Shown: positions 8,182-16,088 of the stretch, piece after piece
Layout of the letters: each line of letters begins with the position of its first letter
How positions within the stretch are numbered: the first letter of the stretch is position 1
Assembly (NCBI GenBank): GCA_002359735.1
Contig: DENS01000018.1
Location: forward strand, 62,001-126,000
Length of the DNA stretch: 64,000 nt
Direction: 5' to 3'
Source of the DNA: Micavibrio sp. UBA2638
Lineage (GTDB): Bacteria; Pseudomonadota; Alphaproteobacteria; Micavibrionales; Micavibrionaceae
Program-made: the position numbers and the translations under genes
Notes under the pieces: generated by a model
The model's input: the letters and a program-made list of their open reading frames with translations, nothing else
What the model was told of the DNA's origin: nothing
Databases searched by the model: none

Positions 8182-10416
8182 ATTAAAAAGTTAGACGGGA
8201 TATATAATTTTGCAGCGGCTAGTGTTTTGTCGGCCTCTTTGTTGTCACCTTTATCAGTGGCGGCGCAGGACACCGGTTTGCAAGAACCTGGTCATGATGG
8301 CGGAGCTGTGCCTGTCTCTATGCTGGATCAGGATGACCTATTTGATCAGACTTTTTTCGAGAAAATGGGGTCCCCCATAGACTTTGCATCACCTTGGATG
8401 CTGGCCACTCTACCGCCTGCGTTATTGATTGGCTTTATGTTGATGCGTTCGATTGAACGTAGGCCAAAAGAGGTGAGTTTCCCAGCCATGTTTATTCTGG
8501 AAATGCTCGATGATACTGAGCGTGATCCGGATCGCATGCCCTGGTGGCAGCAAATGATTAATTATGGCGCTATCAGTGCCGCGGTTATGGGGGCGGCTGG
8601 GCCAACATGGAATGCCCCTGACACGTTTTCGGCTGAAGGGCCGGTGATATTAGCGGTTGATAACGGCTGGGATTCTTCTGACAATTGGGACGATGTCATG
8701 CAAAAAGCCCGTGATGTGGTTAAGCAGGCCTATAATGAAAAGCGTGAGATTATTTTGGTTCAGATGGCGGCTCCTGAAAATGCGCAAGGATATTCGATTT
8801 CTTCCCCAATGGATGCTTTAATCGCGCTTCAGTCACTGGAAAACGTTGAGCCTATGCCCTGGATGGTCGATTATACGGCGCTGAGTGAGGGCGTGAATGC
8901 AATGGAGAATGGGCAATATGGCGGGGCGTTTTGGCTGGGCAGTGGTTTGGCGCATGATGGAGTGCAAGAATTTGTAGCAGAACTACAGAGCAAGGCCCCG
9001 TTATATTATTTTGAAAATGACAGTGAATCCCTTCCCGTAGTATTGGATGGAGCCGAATTTGATAAGGGGGATTACCGCCTGAGCATTCAGCGTCCGTATG
9101 ATAGCGATGCATTGGATATTCGCGTTGCCGGTTATGCTCAGGACGGTACTATGCTGGCCGCATATGATTATCATTTTTCCGAAGGGCAGCGTAAAATTGA
9201 TGTGCAGTTTGATGTGCCTGAATTATCCAGTTCCCAATCGATTTCCAGTGAAATTTTTCGTTTCAGTGTAGAGGGGGAAAAGAATGCCGCCGCACATATC
9301 ATAGTGGATGATCAATGGAAACCGCGTTCGGTTGGTCTTGTTGTGCAAAATAGAGCGGAATCAGAATCGTTGCTTAGTGAATCACGTTTTATTAAAACGG
9401 CTTTGGCGTCGCATGCGGAAACAATTTTAGGCGGTGTTGAGGAATTGGTTGAGAGCGGAGATGTCTCGGTTCTGGTTGTACCGGATGCTGTTACTATTTC
9501 GGGCGTCGCTGCCACCAAGATTAAAGATTGGGTCGAACAGGGCGGTACCTTAGTAAGGTTTGCTGGACCGAATATGGCAAGGGATGCGCACACAAATGAT
9601 CCGTTATTACCATTGGATTTGCGTCAGGGCGTTCGGGGGTTTTCGCGGGATGTTTCGGGGATGGCTGCCGCTGGTGTAAAGGGGCGTATCGGCGGGTTTG
9701 ACGATCAATCACCATTGCGCGGTATTGCGCGCGATAGTGATATACAGATTGAGAAACAAGTTATGGTGCAGCCGGGGCCTGATGTTGAAGATAAAGTCTG
9801 GGCGACACTGGATGATGGTACGCCGTTGATAAGTGCCGATAAGCGCGGGGAAGGGCAGGTGGTGTTGTTCCATACCACGGCTAACACGGCTTGGGGCGAT
9901 TTATCATTATCAGATAATTTTGTTGATATGTTGGTCGGTATTGTCGCCTCAGCAAAAAGTATTCAAAATGAGGATGACCTGGATATATCAGACATGTCCC
10001 CGATGTTAACAATGGACGGGTTCGGGGTGCTGGGCACTCCCCCTGGATATGCCCAGAACTTGCAATCATTGCCATGCGAAGTATCCAGTGTAAATCCGCC
10101 AGGCCTATATGGTGGTTCCCTTTCCGCGCTTGCGTGCAATTTATCAACTTCTTTAGATGATTTGCAGATAACCGGTGATCTTGATGATAATGTCCAGCGC
10201 GAATTTTATGCGGTGGCGAATGATGGTTATGATCTGAAAGGGGCGGCATGGAGTGCTTTCCTTATCTTGATGTTGGCCAGTACGGCCGTTCTGATGTCGC
10301 AGCAGGGAGAGTTCAGTCGTAAGTCCGGGCGCCGTAATGCGAAAAATAATAAGGCCGGAGGTGATGATAAGCCGGTACATGAAGCGTTTCTTGATAACCC
10401 GGAACCGGATATTTAG
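8182..10416 (+). CDS. BatA-N/VWA/GATase-like membrane protein, probable ATT start
   Basis: From the TTG at 8227 the protein would have only half a signal peptide. Reading upstream in frame to 8182 adds KKLDGIYNFAAASVL, giving a complete signal peptide that ends SVAAQ. The only suitable codon is ATT (8182-8184), placed seven bases after a GGGAG SD site (8170-8174); an in-frame TAG lies at 8176. About 744 residues. Features: a BatA-like N-terminal membrane motif (FASPWMLATLPPALLIGFMLM...VSFPAMFIL), a second hydrophobic stretch, a VWA-like core (GPVILAVDNGWDSSD), a GATase-like domain (KDWVEQGGTLVRFAGPNMA) and a C-terminal TM (AFLILMLASTAVLM). It lacks the C-terminal DUF4159 usual in such proteins. 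Confidence 0.82.
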   Translation: MKKLDGIYNFAAASVLSASLLSPLSVAAQDTGLQEPGHDGGAVPVSMLDQDDLFDQTFFEKMGSPIDFASPWMLATLPPALLIGFMLMRSIERRPKEVSFPAMFILEMLDDTERDPDRMPWWQQMINYGAISAAVMGAAGPTWNAPDTFSAEGPVILAVDNGWDSSDNWDDVMQKARDVVKQAYNEKREIILVQMAAPENAQGYSISSPMDALIALQSLENVEPMPWMVDYTALSEGVNAMENGQYGGAFWLGSGLAHDGVQEFVAELQSKAPLYYFENDSESLPVVLDGAEFDKGDYRLSIQRPYDSDALDIRVAGYAQDGTMLAAYDYHFSEGQRKIDVQFDVPELSSSQSISSEIFRFSVEGEKNAAAHIIVDDQWKPRSVGLVVQNRAESESLLSESRFIKTALASHAETILGGVEELVESGDVSVLVVPDAVTISGVAATKIKDWVEQGGTLVRFAGPNMARDAHTNDPLLPLDLRQGVRGFSRDVSGMAAAGVKGRIGGFDDQSPLRGIARDSDIQIEKQVMVQPGPDVEDKVWATLDDGTPLISADKRGEGQVVLFHTTANTAWGDLSLSDNFVDMLVGIVASAKSIQNEDDLDISDMSPMLTMDGFGVLGTPPGYAQNLQSLPCEVSSVNPPGLYGGSLSALACNLSTSLDDLQITGDLDDNVQREFYAVANDGYDLKGAAWSAFLILMLASTAVLMSQQGEFSRKSGRRNAKNNKAGGDDKPVHEAFLDNPEPDI

Positions 10417-10424
10417 AGGATAGT

Positions 10425-11369
10425 ATGGCAGAAGCAAAGAATGTAGATAATTTGGATACGGTTCTTTCCAGGGCTGATCATACTTACTCTAAACTCCCTC
10501 AGCGCTTGCGTCTTCAGGTAGAGGAACTTGTCAGAGGGTTGGCGCAATATGGTCCGCGTAAATTGAATCGGAAGGGCGCCGGTATGGAATTTATTGAAGC
10601 CCGTGATTTTCACCCTGATAAAGATGAGGTTAAAGATATTAACTGGCGTATGAGTGCGCGCGCTGGAAAAAATATTGTTGTCGAAAAAGAGGCCGAAGTT
10701 CGTCAGCATTTTTATCTATGGCGCAAGGGAGGGGGAAGCGCCAATTATTCATCGAATCCAAAGGTCCTGCCAACAGTTAAGGAGGCAACGGAGGTTATGC
10801 TTCTTGCCTTTGCCAAACATTTGGCGCGCAACGATGAATTGATAGGCGTAATGGATAGAAAGGGTACATATACCGGTGGCCGTGTTCCGGGTAATGTGGC
10901 GCACCATCTACAAGATGTAAATATTTTAACTGGTGATGTGCCCAATTTATATCGTAAATTGCCCAAAAACAGTACTGTCGTTTTGTTCAGCGACTTTTTG
11001 GAAGATGATCCATCATCGTTGGTTGATGCGCTTGATAATCTTCAAGGCCAAGGGTTGCGAGGTTTCATGGTGATGACCTTAGACCCTGAAGTTTTGGAGT
11101 TTAAGAAACATAAGGGGCATTTGGAATTTCAGGATATGCGCAACGGCGGCATAACAAAAGAATTCAGTAAGGCTGAATCGCTGCAAAATGAATATGTGCA
11201 CCGTATTGGTCAATATGTGAACTGGGTACAAAAATTGGCGCGAAATGCTGGTTACAAGTTTATACTTCAGCGTACGGATCAACCATTAAGTAATGCATTA
11301 TTACAGATATACGGTTTAAAGAAAATGTCGCGGGATCACTCGCCAGAGCATAGATTGGATCAGGGATGA
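10425..11369 (+). CDS. DUF58 domain protein
   Basis: The 314-residue cytoplasmic protein carries the DUF58 signature: LAQYGPRKLNRKGAGMEFIEARDFHPDKDEVKDINW (partial motif GAGMEF-EARDF, then D-x-R-D-I-N-W-like) and a VWA-like second half (STVVLFSDFLEDD, GLRGFMVMTLDP). DUF58 proteins nearly always accompany MoxR ATPases and are assumed to work with them as a chaperone or insertion pair. It starts eight bases after the preceding stop with a GAGGA SD site, and its stop overlaps the next start by four bases (ATGA), so it is translationally coupled within the 5796-12985 unit. No TM segment is evident. Confidence 0.92.
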   Translation: MAEAKNVDNLDTVLSRADHTYSKLPQRLRLQVEELVRGLAQYGPRKLNRKGAGMEFIEARDFHPDKDEVKDINWRMSARAGKNIVVEKEAEVRQHFYLWRKGGGSANYSSNPKVLPTVKEATEVMLLAFAKHLARNDELIGVMDRKGTYTGGRVPGNVAHHLQDVNILTGDVPNLYRKLPKNSTVVLFSDFLEDDPSSLVDALDNLQGQGLRGFMVMTLDPEVLEFKKHKGHLEFQDMRNGGITKEFSKAESLQNEYVHRIGQYVNWVQKLARNAGYKFILQRTDQPLSNALLQIYGLKKMSRDHSPEHRLDQG

Positions 11370-12985
11370 GTATATTAATGCGAACAAAATTTCGATCGGC
11401 GAGTATGGGGGCCTTTATGCTGGGAAGTGTTTTTCTGGCGGGCAATGCGACTGCGCAAGATACTGATGTGTCTGATAAAATTTCCGGGCCGGAAACTAGG
11501 CAGGATGAGCCAGTTATTCGGATGACCTTGCCAAATTTGACCAATCATCCTTTGGCCGGCGGCATCGTATTGCAACGATTATGTGCGACAGATGGTCTTG
11601 ATGAAAAAAAATGTGATGATGTAGAGGTCTTTATTGAACCGCCAGCGTTGGAAAATCCATTGGGGCAGGTAATTCATGCCTTCAGACGGGAATTGGCGGT
11701 GGATGATTTAGACGCCGCGCCGAGGGTGGCTGACGATCTGCAAACCTTTATTAATGAACGCGGCGGGGAATTTGATAACCCGCAATCGTTGACGCGTTTG
11801 ATTGAAATTCAGCAAGATCTGGATCAGGGAATTAAAGCGCAGGATTTGGATATTCTTGATCAGGTCGTGCAGGATTTCTGGACGCTGATTGTGCAATTGG
11901 AAGAAGATATGCTGAGCGAGGCTGAAAAGGCGTTACGCGATGCGCAAGAGGCATTGAAAAAGGCTCTGGAAGAGGGCGTTAGTGAAGAGGAGTTGAAAGA
12001 GCTGCGTGAACAGGCGGAACAAGCCATGCAGGACTTTATGGAGGAGCAGCTGCAAAAAGCTGAAGAAAATCAACTCAGCCCGGAAGATAAGGCGGCCTTG
12101 GAAGATATGCAGAAAATGATGGAAGAACTGCAAAAAATGATGGAAAAAATGGGCCTGAGCCAAGAAGAAATGGCCAAGTTGATGCAGGAAATGATGCAGC
12201 AAGCCCAGCAAAGCCAGCAGAACCAGCAGGGGCAATCGCAAAGTGGCGAGCAGCAGGAGATGGACTATCAGAAAATGTTAGAGCAGATGCAGCAAAAAAT
12301 GCAGCAGATGCAGCAGATGCAGCAGAATATGAATGACCTAAAAGACATTATGGAGGATCAGAAAAATCTGCGTGAAGAAACATTCAATGAAGCCCTGCAA
12401 GATAATAAGGATCAGCAGCAAAACCAAAATCAACAACAGCAACAGCAAGATCAACAGCAACAGCAACAAAGTCAGTCGCAGCAAAATCAAGATAGACTGT
12501 CGCAAAAACAAGAGGAAATCGCCAAAAAGTTGGAAGAGTTGTTGAAAAAGATGCAGCAGCAAAACCAGGATCCCAGTGAGCTTGAAAAAGCCAGGGAAGC
12601 CATGCGGCGCGCGCTCGAGGATTTGAAGAACGGTGAGGAAGGGCAAGCTGTTCCCGATCAGGATGAGGCGCTGGAGTCTATGAATAATGCGCAAAAGCAA
12701 ATGCAGAAGCAGATGATACAGCAGATGATGCCGGGCGGGCCGGGCCCTAGCGGTACTGGCCCCGGTTCCATGCCGACAGCATTACCGCCGCGTGATGTTC
12801 CGGGGGTGGATAATGATGGCCGTATACGGGAATCTGGAAACCCGAATGATAATTTAAACATATCGCCGGGTGAAAGTGGACAAGAGCAAAAACGGGTCCG
12901 TGATCGTATCCGCCGTCAAATTGACAAAGGCGGCAGTGAGTATCTGGAACATCTTTTAAATGGCAGTGACGGCCCGGATCTATAG
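11366..12985 (+). CDS. DUF4175 C-terminal half, Gln/Met-rich, exported
   Basis: The 539-residue product has a signal peptide (MGAFMLGSVFLAGNATAQ) and then RMTLPNLTNHPLAGGIVLQR...ATDG, the block that in intact DUF4175 proteins follows the beta domain. A long helical, coiled-coil-prone region follows (about 90-480), very rich in Gln, Met, Glu and Lys, with QQ/MQQ runs, then a Pro/Gly-rich linker and a basic C-terminus (KRVRDRIRRQIDKGGSEYLEHLL) typical of the DUF4175 end. Its natural N-terminal half is encoded on the other strand at 13086-14240. Low complexity makes homology search scores here unreliable. Probably periplasmic; function unknown. Confidence 0.82.
   Translation: MSILMRTKFRSASMGAFMLGSVFLAGNATAQDTDVSDKISGPETRQDEPVIRMTLPNLTNHPLAGGIVLQRLCATDGLDEKKCDDVEVFIEPPALENPLGQVIHAFRRELAVDDLDAAPRVADDLQTFINERGGEFDNPQSLTRLIEIQQDLDQGIKAQDLDILDQVVQDFWTLIVQLEEDMLSEAEKALRDAQEALKKALEEGVSEEELKELREQAEQAMQDFMEEQLQKAEENQLSPEDKAALEDMQKMMEELQKMMEKMGLSQEEMAKLMQEMMQQAQQSQQNQQGQSQSGEQQEMDYQKMLEQMQQKMQQMQQMQQNMNDLKDIMEDQKNLREETFNEALQDNKDQQQNQNQQQQQQDQQQQQQSQSQQNQDRLSQKQEEIAKKLEELLKKMQQQNQDPSELEKAREAMRRALEDLKNGEEGQAVPDQDEALESMNNAQKQMQKQMIQQMMPGGPGPSGTGPGSMPTALPPRDVPGVDNDGRIRESGNPNDNLNISPGESGQEQKRVRDRIRRQIDKGGSEYLEHLLNGSDGPDL
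12204..12530 (+). repeat. CAG/CAA-rich low-complexity coding repeat
   Basis: The segment encodes the Gln/Met-rich helices of the DUF4175 half. It contains three near-perfect ATGCAGCAG units around 12295-12325 and long CAA/CAG runs around 12411-12490. The antisense frames give leucine-rich open frames that are artefacts. Mixed CAA/CAG use suggests selection on protein composition rather than recent slippage. Confidence 0.75.
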
Positions 12986-13013
12986 GGCAGGTGTACAAAG
13001 GGGGCCATTGCGC

Positions 13014-13064
13014 GCATGTGGCACGGCTTTTTGCCTAAAATAATGGTCCGTGCCATGTTTTCTT
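13014..13064. terminator. Possible terminator between convergent genes
   Basis: GGCACGG (13020-13026) pairs with CCGTGCC (13048-13054); the flanking CATG bases can extend the stem across a bulge. A T-rich tail (TTTTCTT) follows on the plus strand. The loop of about 21 bases is long, so this is a moderate candidate for ending the 5796-12985 unit. Confidence 0.4.
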
Positions 13065-13085
13065 GGGTAATCTAAATGGAATTTA

Positions 13086-14240
13086 TTAAGGCTCAAGCGG
13101 AGCGAAGCTGATGGGGGCCTCAATAGGTGGAAGTTGCGCAGAGGGCAGTTTTGATGTTTTAAAGCTACCGTTTTCGCCTTGTATGCCCGTTTCTAATTGG
13201 GCGCTGGTAATGCCGTAATCATCATCGAGTACATATTCCAAATCGTTTAGCGTCGGGTTATCGGCATCATTTTTAATGCCAAGAATGGTGACGGAGGGTG
13301 GGTTGTCCAGGGCAACTGAAAAATTCAGGTTATGCCCTTCAATATTAAGTGCGATAGTCTCATGTGATCCGTCAAATGAGATTGTGTATTGATATGCCAG
13401 GCTATCTGTCGTTGGGGGCGTGGCAGATTGCTTGTCATCGGGTTTTATGGCGCCGCCATTGAGTGTTATGCTTCCTGGGCGCTCTTGTGTCGTGATATAA
13501 AGGGTGCTGCCTTCATGTACATCAAGAACTGACTGGTTTTCGATTGCGTGTTGTATCATGTCAGGAAGATATCCTTGCGCGCTATCGATGTTTTGTGGCG
13601 GTGTAATCCAAGCCTTATACATTAATGGCGGCGGCGGGGCCTGCCAATGTAAGGCTTCATTGAATTTGCTGAAAGCACCATCGCCATATAGCCCACCAGT
13701 GATGGCGGTTGCAACTAGAATAGATGTGTGGATGGCCGCTTTGGGTTTGTTGTCCTTATAGTATGCTCCAAAGCCTGATCCGAGTTTTTCGCTCTCAATC
13801 TTTTCTGCCCATTCTTTCCATATACGTTTTTGCGCGAGTTCAAAAATTTGTTGTGAAGGTTTGGAATCGCCTTTGCTGGGTTCATCGTCCAGTTTTTTTG
13901 CGGGGGTTTCTTGAGCCGCGATGTCGTCGTCAATAGCGCGGATCGCCTCTTTTCGGTTTGCGAATGGACGTTTGTCTGCGCGCACAAAGCTGTTGGTCAG
14001 GGAGTATGCGGTCGTTAGAAGGCTTGCTGCTCCTGCGGCCATGACGGCCATTTTTTGTCCTTGCGGAGGAAGGTGGTCCCAAAGGCCGATCAGAGCTGTG
14101 AATGCGCCGCCACTGACCAATGCGGGCGGCATAACCATGGGGACAATTTTTTCATTGATCATTGACCATTTACGGCGGCTAACCGCTTTGTTAAAGCGTC
14201 CTTTAATTTCGTTAATGCTCAAATCCTGTTGTTCATTCAT
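13086..14240 (-). CDS. DUF4175 N-terminal half, membrane-anchored
   Basis: The 384-residue protein has three hydrophobic segments (about 33-52, 63-83 and 168-184), then a periplasmic beta-type region. KAWITPPQNID near residue 211 and YVLDDDYGITSAQLE near 337 are the landmark motifs of DUF4175/TIGR02302 proteins (W-I-T-P-P and D-D-Y-G). The protein ends PIEAPISFAPLEP, just where the canonical family continues into the L-P-x-x-x-H-P block found in the gene at 11366. So this is the front half of a DUF4175 protein. It lies ten bases after the VWA gene at 14251-15219 and is probably cotranscribed with it. Function unknown; inner-membrane location is inferred from the TM segments. Confidence 0.82.
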   Translation of the reverse strand: MNEQQDLSINEIKGRFNKAVSRRKWSMINEKIVPMVMPPALVSGGAFTALIGLWDHLPPQGQKMAVMAAGAASLLTTAYSLTNSFVRADKRPFANRKEAIRAIDDDIAAQETPAKKLDDEPSKGDSKPSQQIFELAQKRIWKEWAEKIESEKLGSGFGAYYKDNKPKAAIHTSILVATAITGGLYGDGAFSKFNEALHWQAPPPPLMYKAWITPPQNIDSAQGYLPDMIQHAIENQSVLDVHEGSTLYITTQERPGSITLNGGAIKPDDKQSATPPTTDSLAYQYTISFDGSHETIALNIEGHNLNFSVALDNPPSVTILGIKNDADNPTLNDLEYVLDDDYGITSAQLETGIQGENGSFKTSKLPSAQLPPIEAPISFAPLEP

Positions 14241-14250
14241 GCCGCTTACC

Positions 14251-15219
14251 TTATGCCCCCAATTCGGGTGATGGGTATTGTTTGTTTACGTTCCGCATTG
14301 CCGCGAATTGTCTGCACTGAAATTGCTGGCACTGATACGGGTCTTGTATATCCAGGCTGGCCGTTTGCATGATGACTTGCCGACGCATGGCCAAAAGAAC
14401 CTCATCTTGATAGGCGGCCATACCGCCGGCATTGCCTCTGGTATTATTGATTTGTGTTTGGCGCTCGGTTGCAACTTCGTGCACAAAGCCGCCGGATAAT
14501 GGGCGCCCATTTTTTTTGATATAGGTATTCGGGGGTGTTATCAATGCGCGTTCGGCCCAGTAATTCAGATTGCCGTAATCTGTTTTTGTCGTTAATGCGT
14601 AAACCGTTGCTTCATGATGTTCGGCTAGAATTTTATTCCATTCTCGCACTTTAACGGTGCTACTGGTCCCATCGGTCAATATGTTTAGGCTGTTATGCTC
14701 TGATTTCCAACGTGTTGCAAGATTTTGGAAACAATATCCTGCATTTTCCATGGCGCTGGCATGTTCCGTTCCGCCAGTACCTCTGCGTTGTATGTTCAGA
14801 ATTTCTTGCGAGAAGCGTAAGAACTTTGTTCTGTCGTCATCTCTGAAATCGACCCAGGGAATGACAAGTTCCGAGCGATGGTCAAAATCGACAACGCATA
14901 ATGCAATCGACTGCGGTCCGCCGGGGTAGAAGATGGATTCCCGGAAGTCATCTGATGCTATAGCGTTTGCCAGGGATTCAAGCTGAGCGCGGTATTCACC
15001 CGTTCTATCTTCAATGGACCCGGAAATGTCGATGGCGCAAACGATGGCCATACCAATATCTTCGTTGCTGTTTGTTGCCAGTGTCGGGTGAAAATAGGTG
15101 GTTGTTGGAACCACTGTAGGAGGTTCTTCGTAGTAATTTGGTTGCCCAAATGCTCTGCTGCTTGCAAGCGTTAAAAGCCCCGCCCCAGCGCCAAGTAAAA
15201 ATTGTCGTCTGTTAAGCAC
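14251..15219 (-). CDS. Tat-exported VWA (DUF1194-like) protein
   Basis: The 322-residue product opens MLNRRQFLLGAGAGLLTLAS, a twin-arginine signal peptide ending near AFG-Q. A von Willebrand A domain follows with an intact MIDAS start, AIDISGSIED (residues 62-71), a GTGGTEHASAM segment supplying the second metal ligand, and NILTDGTSS as the third. Motif spacing and the PWVDF block resemble DUF1194. VWA domains bind a divalent metal and partner proteins. Export by Tat implies folding in the cytoplasm before transport. It heads a minus-strand pair with the DUF4175 N-half and faces the MoxR/DUF58 genes, which commonly pair with VWA proteins. Confidence 0.85.
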   Translation of the reverse strand: MLNRRQFLLGAGAGLLTLASSRAFGQPNYYEEPPTVVPTTTYFHPTLATNSNEDIGMAIVCAIDISGSIEDRTGEYRAQLESLANAIASDDFRESIFYPGGPQSIALCVVDFDHRSELVIPWVDFRDDDRTKFLRFSQEILNIQRRGTGGTEHASAMENAGYCFQNLATRWKSEHNSLNILTDGTSSTVKVREWNKILAEHHEATVYALTTKTDYGNLNYWAERALITPPNTYIKKNGRPLSGGFVHEVATERQTQINNTRGNAGGMAAYQDEVLLAMRRQVIMQTASLDIQDPYQCQQFQCRQFAAMRNVNKQYPSPELGA

Positions 15220-15295
15220 GATGTTAGTCCCTGTTCATTGCCAGATTTTCATCTGTCATAATTATTTTTTAATAGATCGCACCTTAGAGACTTTT

Positions 15296-15334
15296 TTAAG
15301 GAAATACAATGATTTTTATTTCCTTAATCATTGT
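15296..15334. repeat. Two interleaved inverted repeats over the tetR stop codon
   Basis: TTAAGGAAAT (15296-15305) pairs with ATTTCCTTAA (15318-15327), and ACAATGATT (15306-15314) pairs with AATCATTGT (15326-15334). The two hairpins overlap and exclude each other. The right arm of the first contains the stop codon of the tetR gene (15324-15326). There is no U-tract on the correct side for a standard terminator of tetR. Confidence 0.5.
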
Positions 15335-15944
15335 TATTGCCGAGCCCTTGAAAAAAGATCTGCATGAGCCTATGTGCGTCTTTTTTCATTTTAAAACGAT
15401 TTGGGTTTTCCAGATATTCATGCGCAATTCCTTTCATATAGCAATTGATGCTTAATGTTAAAAGTTTCGGATCGGCATTTGCCGGCAATGTGCCTTTTTT
15501 TTGTGCTTTTTCAAAATAGCGACAAAATGCTTTTTGTTTTTCTATCTTTTGCTGCGCGTGTTTGTCTTTAAATTCTTCCAAGTCCCCGGAATAATCGCAT
15601 TTAATAAGAAATAATTTTATGGCCTGTTGTTTTTGTATGTCGATCTCTAGATCTTGCAATAACTTAATGCAGAGTTGTTTAAGTTGATCCAGCGGGTTCG
15701 GGTGATCCTTTTCTAAATCGTCCAATATGATTTCAAGCAAGGGCTGGTGGAGGTTTTCAAATAAAGTGTCAAAGATCTGTTTTTTATTACTGAAATGCCA
15801 ATAAATGGCGCCCCTTGTTACATTTGCTGTCCGGGCTATATCTTCGAGGGTTGTTTTGGATACGCCTTTGTTGCAAAACATTTGCGTTGCGGCATTCAAG
15901 ATATCTTGTCTCGTTTGTTCAGCGTCCTCTTTTGTGCGGCGCAT
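15324..15944 (-). CDS. TetR-family repressor, AcrR/TtgR-like
   Basis: The 206-residue protein has the N-terminal TetR helix-turn-helix: QTRQDILNAATQMFCNKG, SKTTLEDIARTANVTRGAIYWHFSNKKQIFDTLF. The GVTRGAIYWHF-type recognition helix is that of AcrR/MexR-neighbour repressors of RND pumps. The C-terminal 140 residues form the ligand domain and differ as usual. The gene is divergent from the acrAB-oprM-type operon, and the intervening region holds a palindrome nearly identical to the AcrR box (15975-15992). It therefore most likely represses the pump, and probably itself, until a hydrophobic ligand binds. Confidence 0.92.
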   Translation of the reverse strand: MRRTKEDAEQTRQDILNAATQMFCNKGVSKTTLEDIARTANVTRGAIYWHFSNKKQIFDTLFENLHQPLLEIILDDLEKDHPNPLDQLKQLCIKLLQDLEIDIQKQQAIKLFLIKCDYSGDLEEFKDKHAQQKIEKQKAFCRYFEKAQKKGTLPANADPKLLTLSINCYMKGIAHEYLENPNRFKMKKDAHRLMQIFFQGLGNNND

Positions 15945-15964
15945 AAATTTTTACTCTCGCTTGG

Positions 15965-15993
15965 TTGACAGCATACATACATAAATGTATGTT
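15965..15993 (+). promoter_or_regulatory. Probable promoter of the RND efflux operon
   Basis: A consensus -35 TTGACA (15965-15970) is followed after 17 bases by TATGTT (15988-15993), which matches four of six bases of the -10 consensus. The start would lie about 90 bases before the membrane fusion gene. The AcrR-type operator fills the spacer and -10, so repressor binding would block polymerase. Confidence 0.6.
15975..15992. promoter_or_regulatory. AcrR-type operator palindrome
   Basis: ACATACAT-AA-ATGTATGT is a perfect 8+2+8 palindrome. The arms TACATACAT/ATGTATGTA are those known for the Escherichia coli AcrR box, with a shorter centre here. It sits between the divergent tetR and efflux genes. 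Confidence 0.8.
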
Positions 15994-16088
15994 TATACTA
16001 TAGCGTTACATTATATGTTTGTCTAGTTTGTAGCTACAGTCATATTCGGCTGCTTTATTCGCAGGGGTCTATAAAAAAGGTATTGAAG

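Noticed and set aside
8227..8229. TTG 8227 as start of the BatA-type gene
   Set aside because: No SD site at the right distance, and it would cut off the basic n-region of an otherwise complete signal peptide.
11933..12700. Leucine-rich open frames on the minus strand
   Set aside because: They are the antisense of CAG/CAA-rich coding DNA in the DUF4175 half; composition alone keeps them open and no SD sites are present.
14251..15219. Reading the VWA protein as a lasso- or cobaltochelatase-type VWA subunit
   Set aside because: The Tat signal and DUF1194-like motifs point to the periplasm, whereas chelatase VWA subunits are cytoplasmic and fused to other regions.
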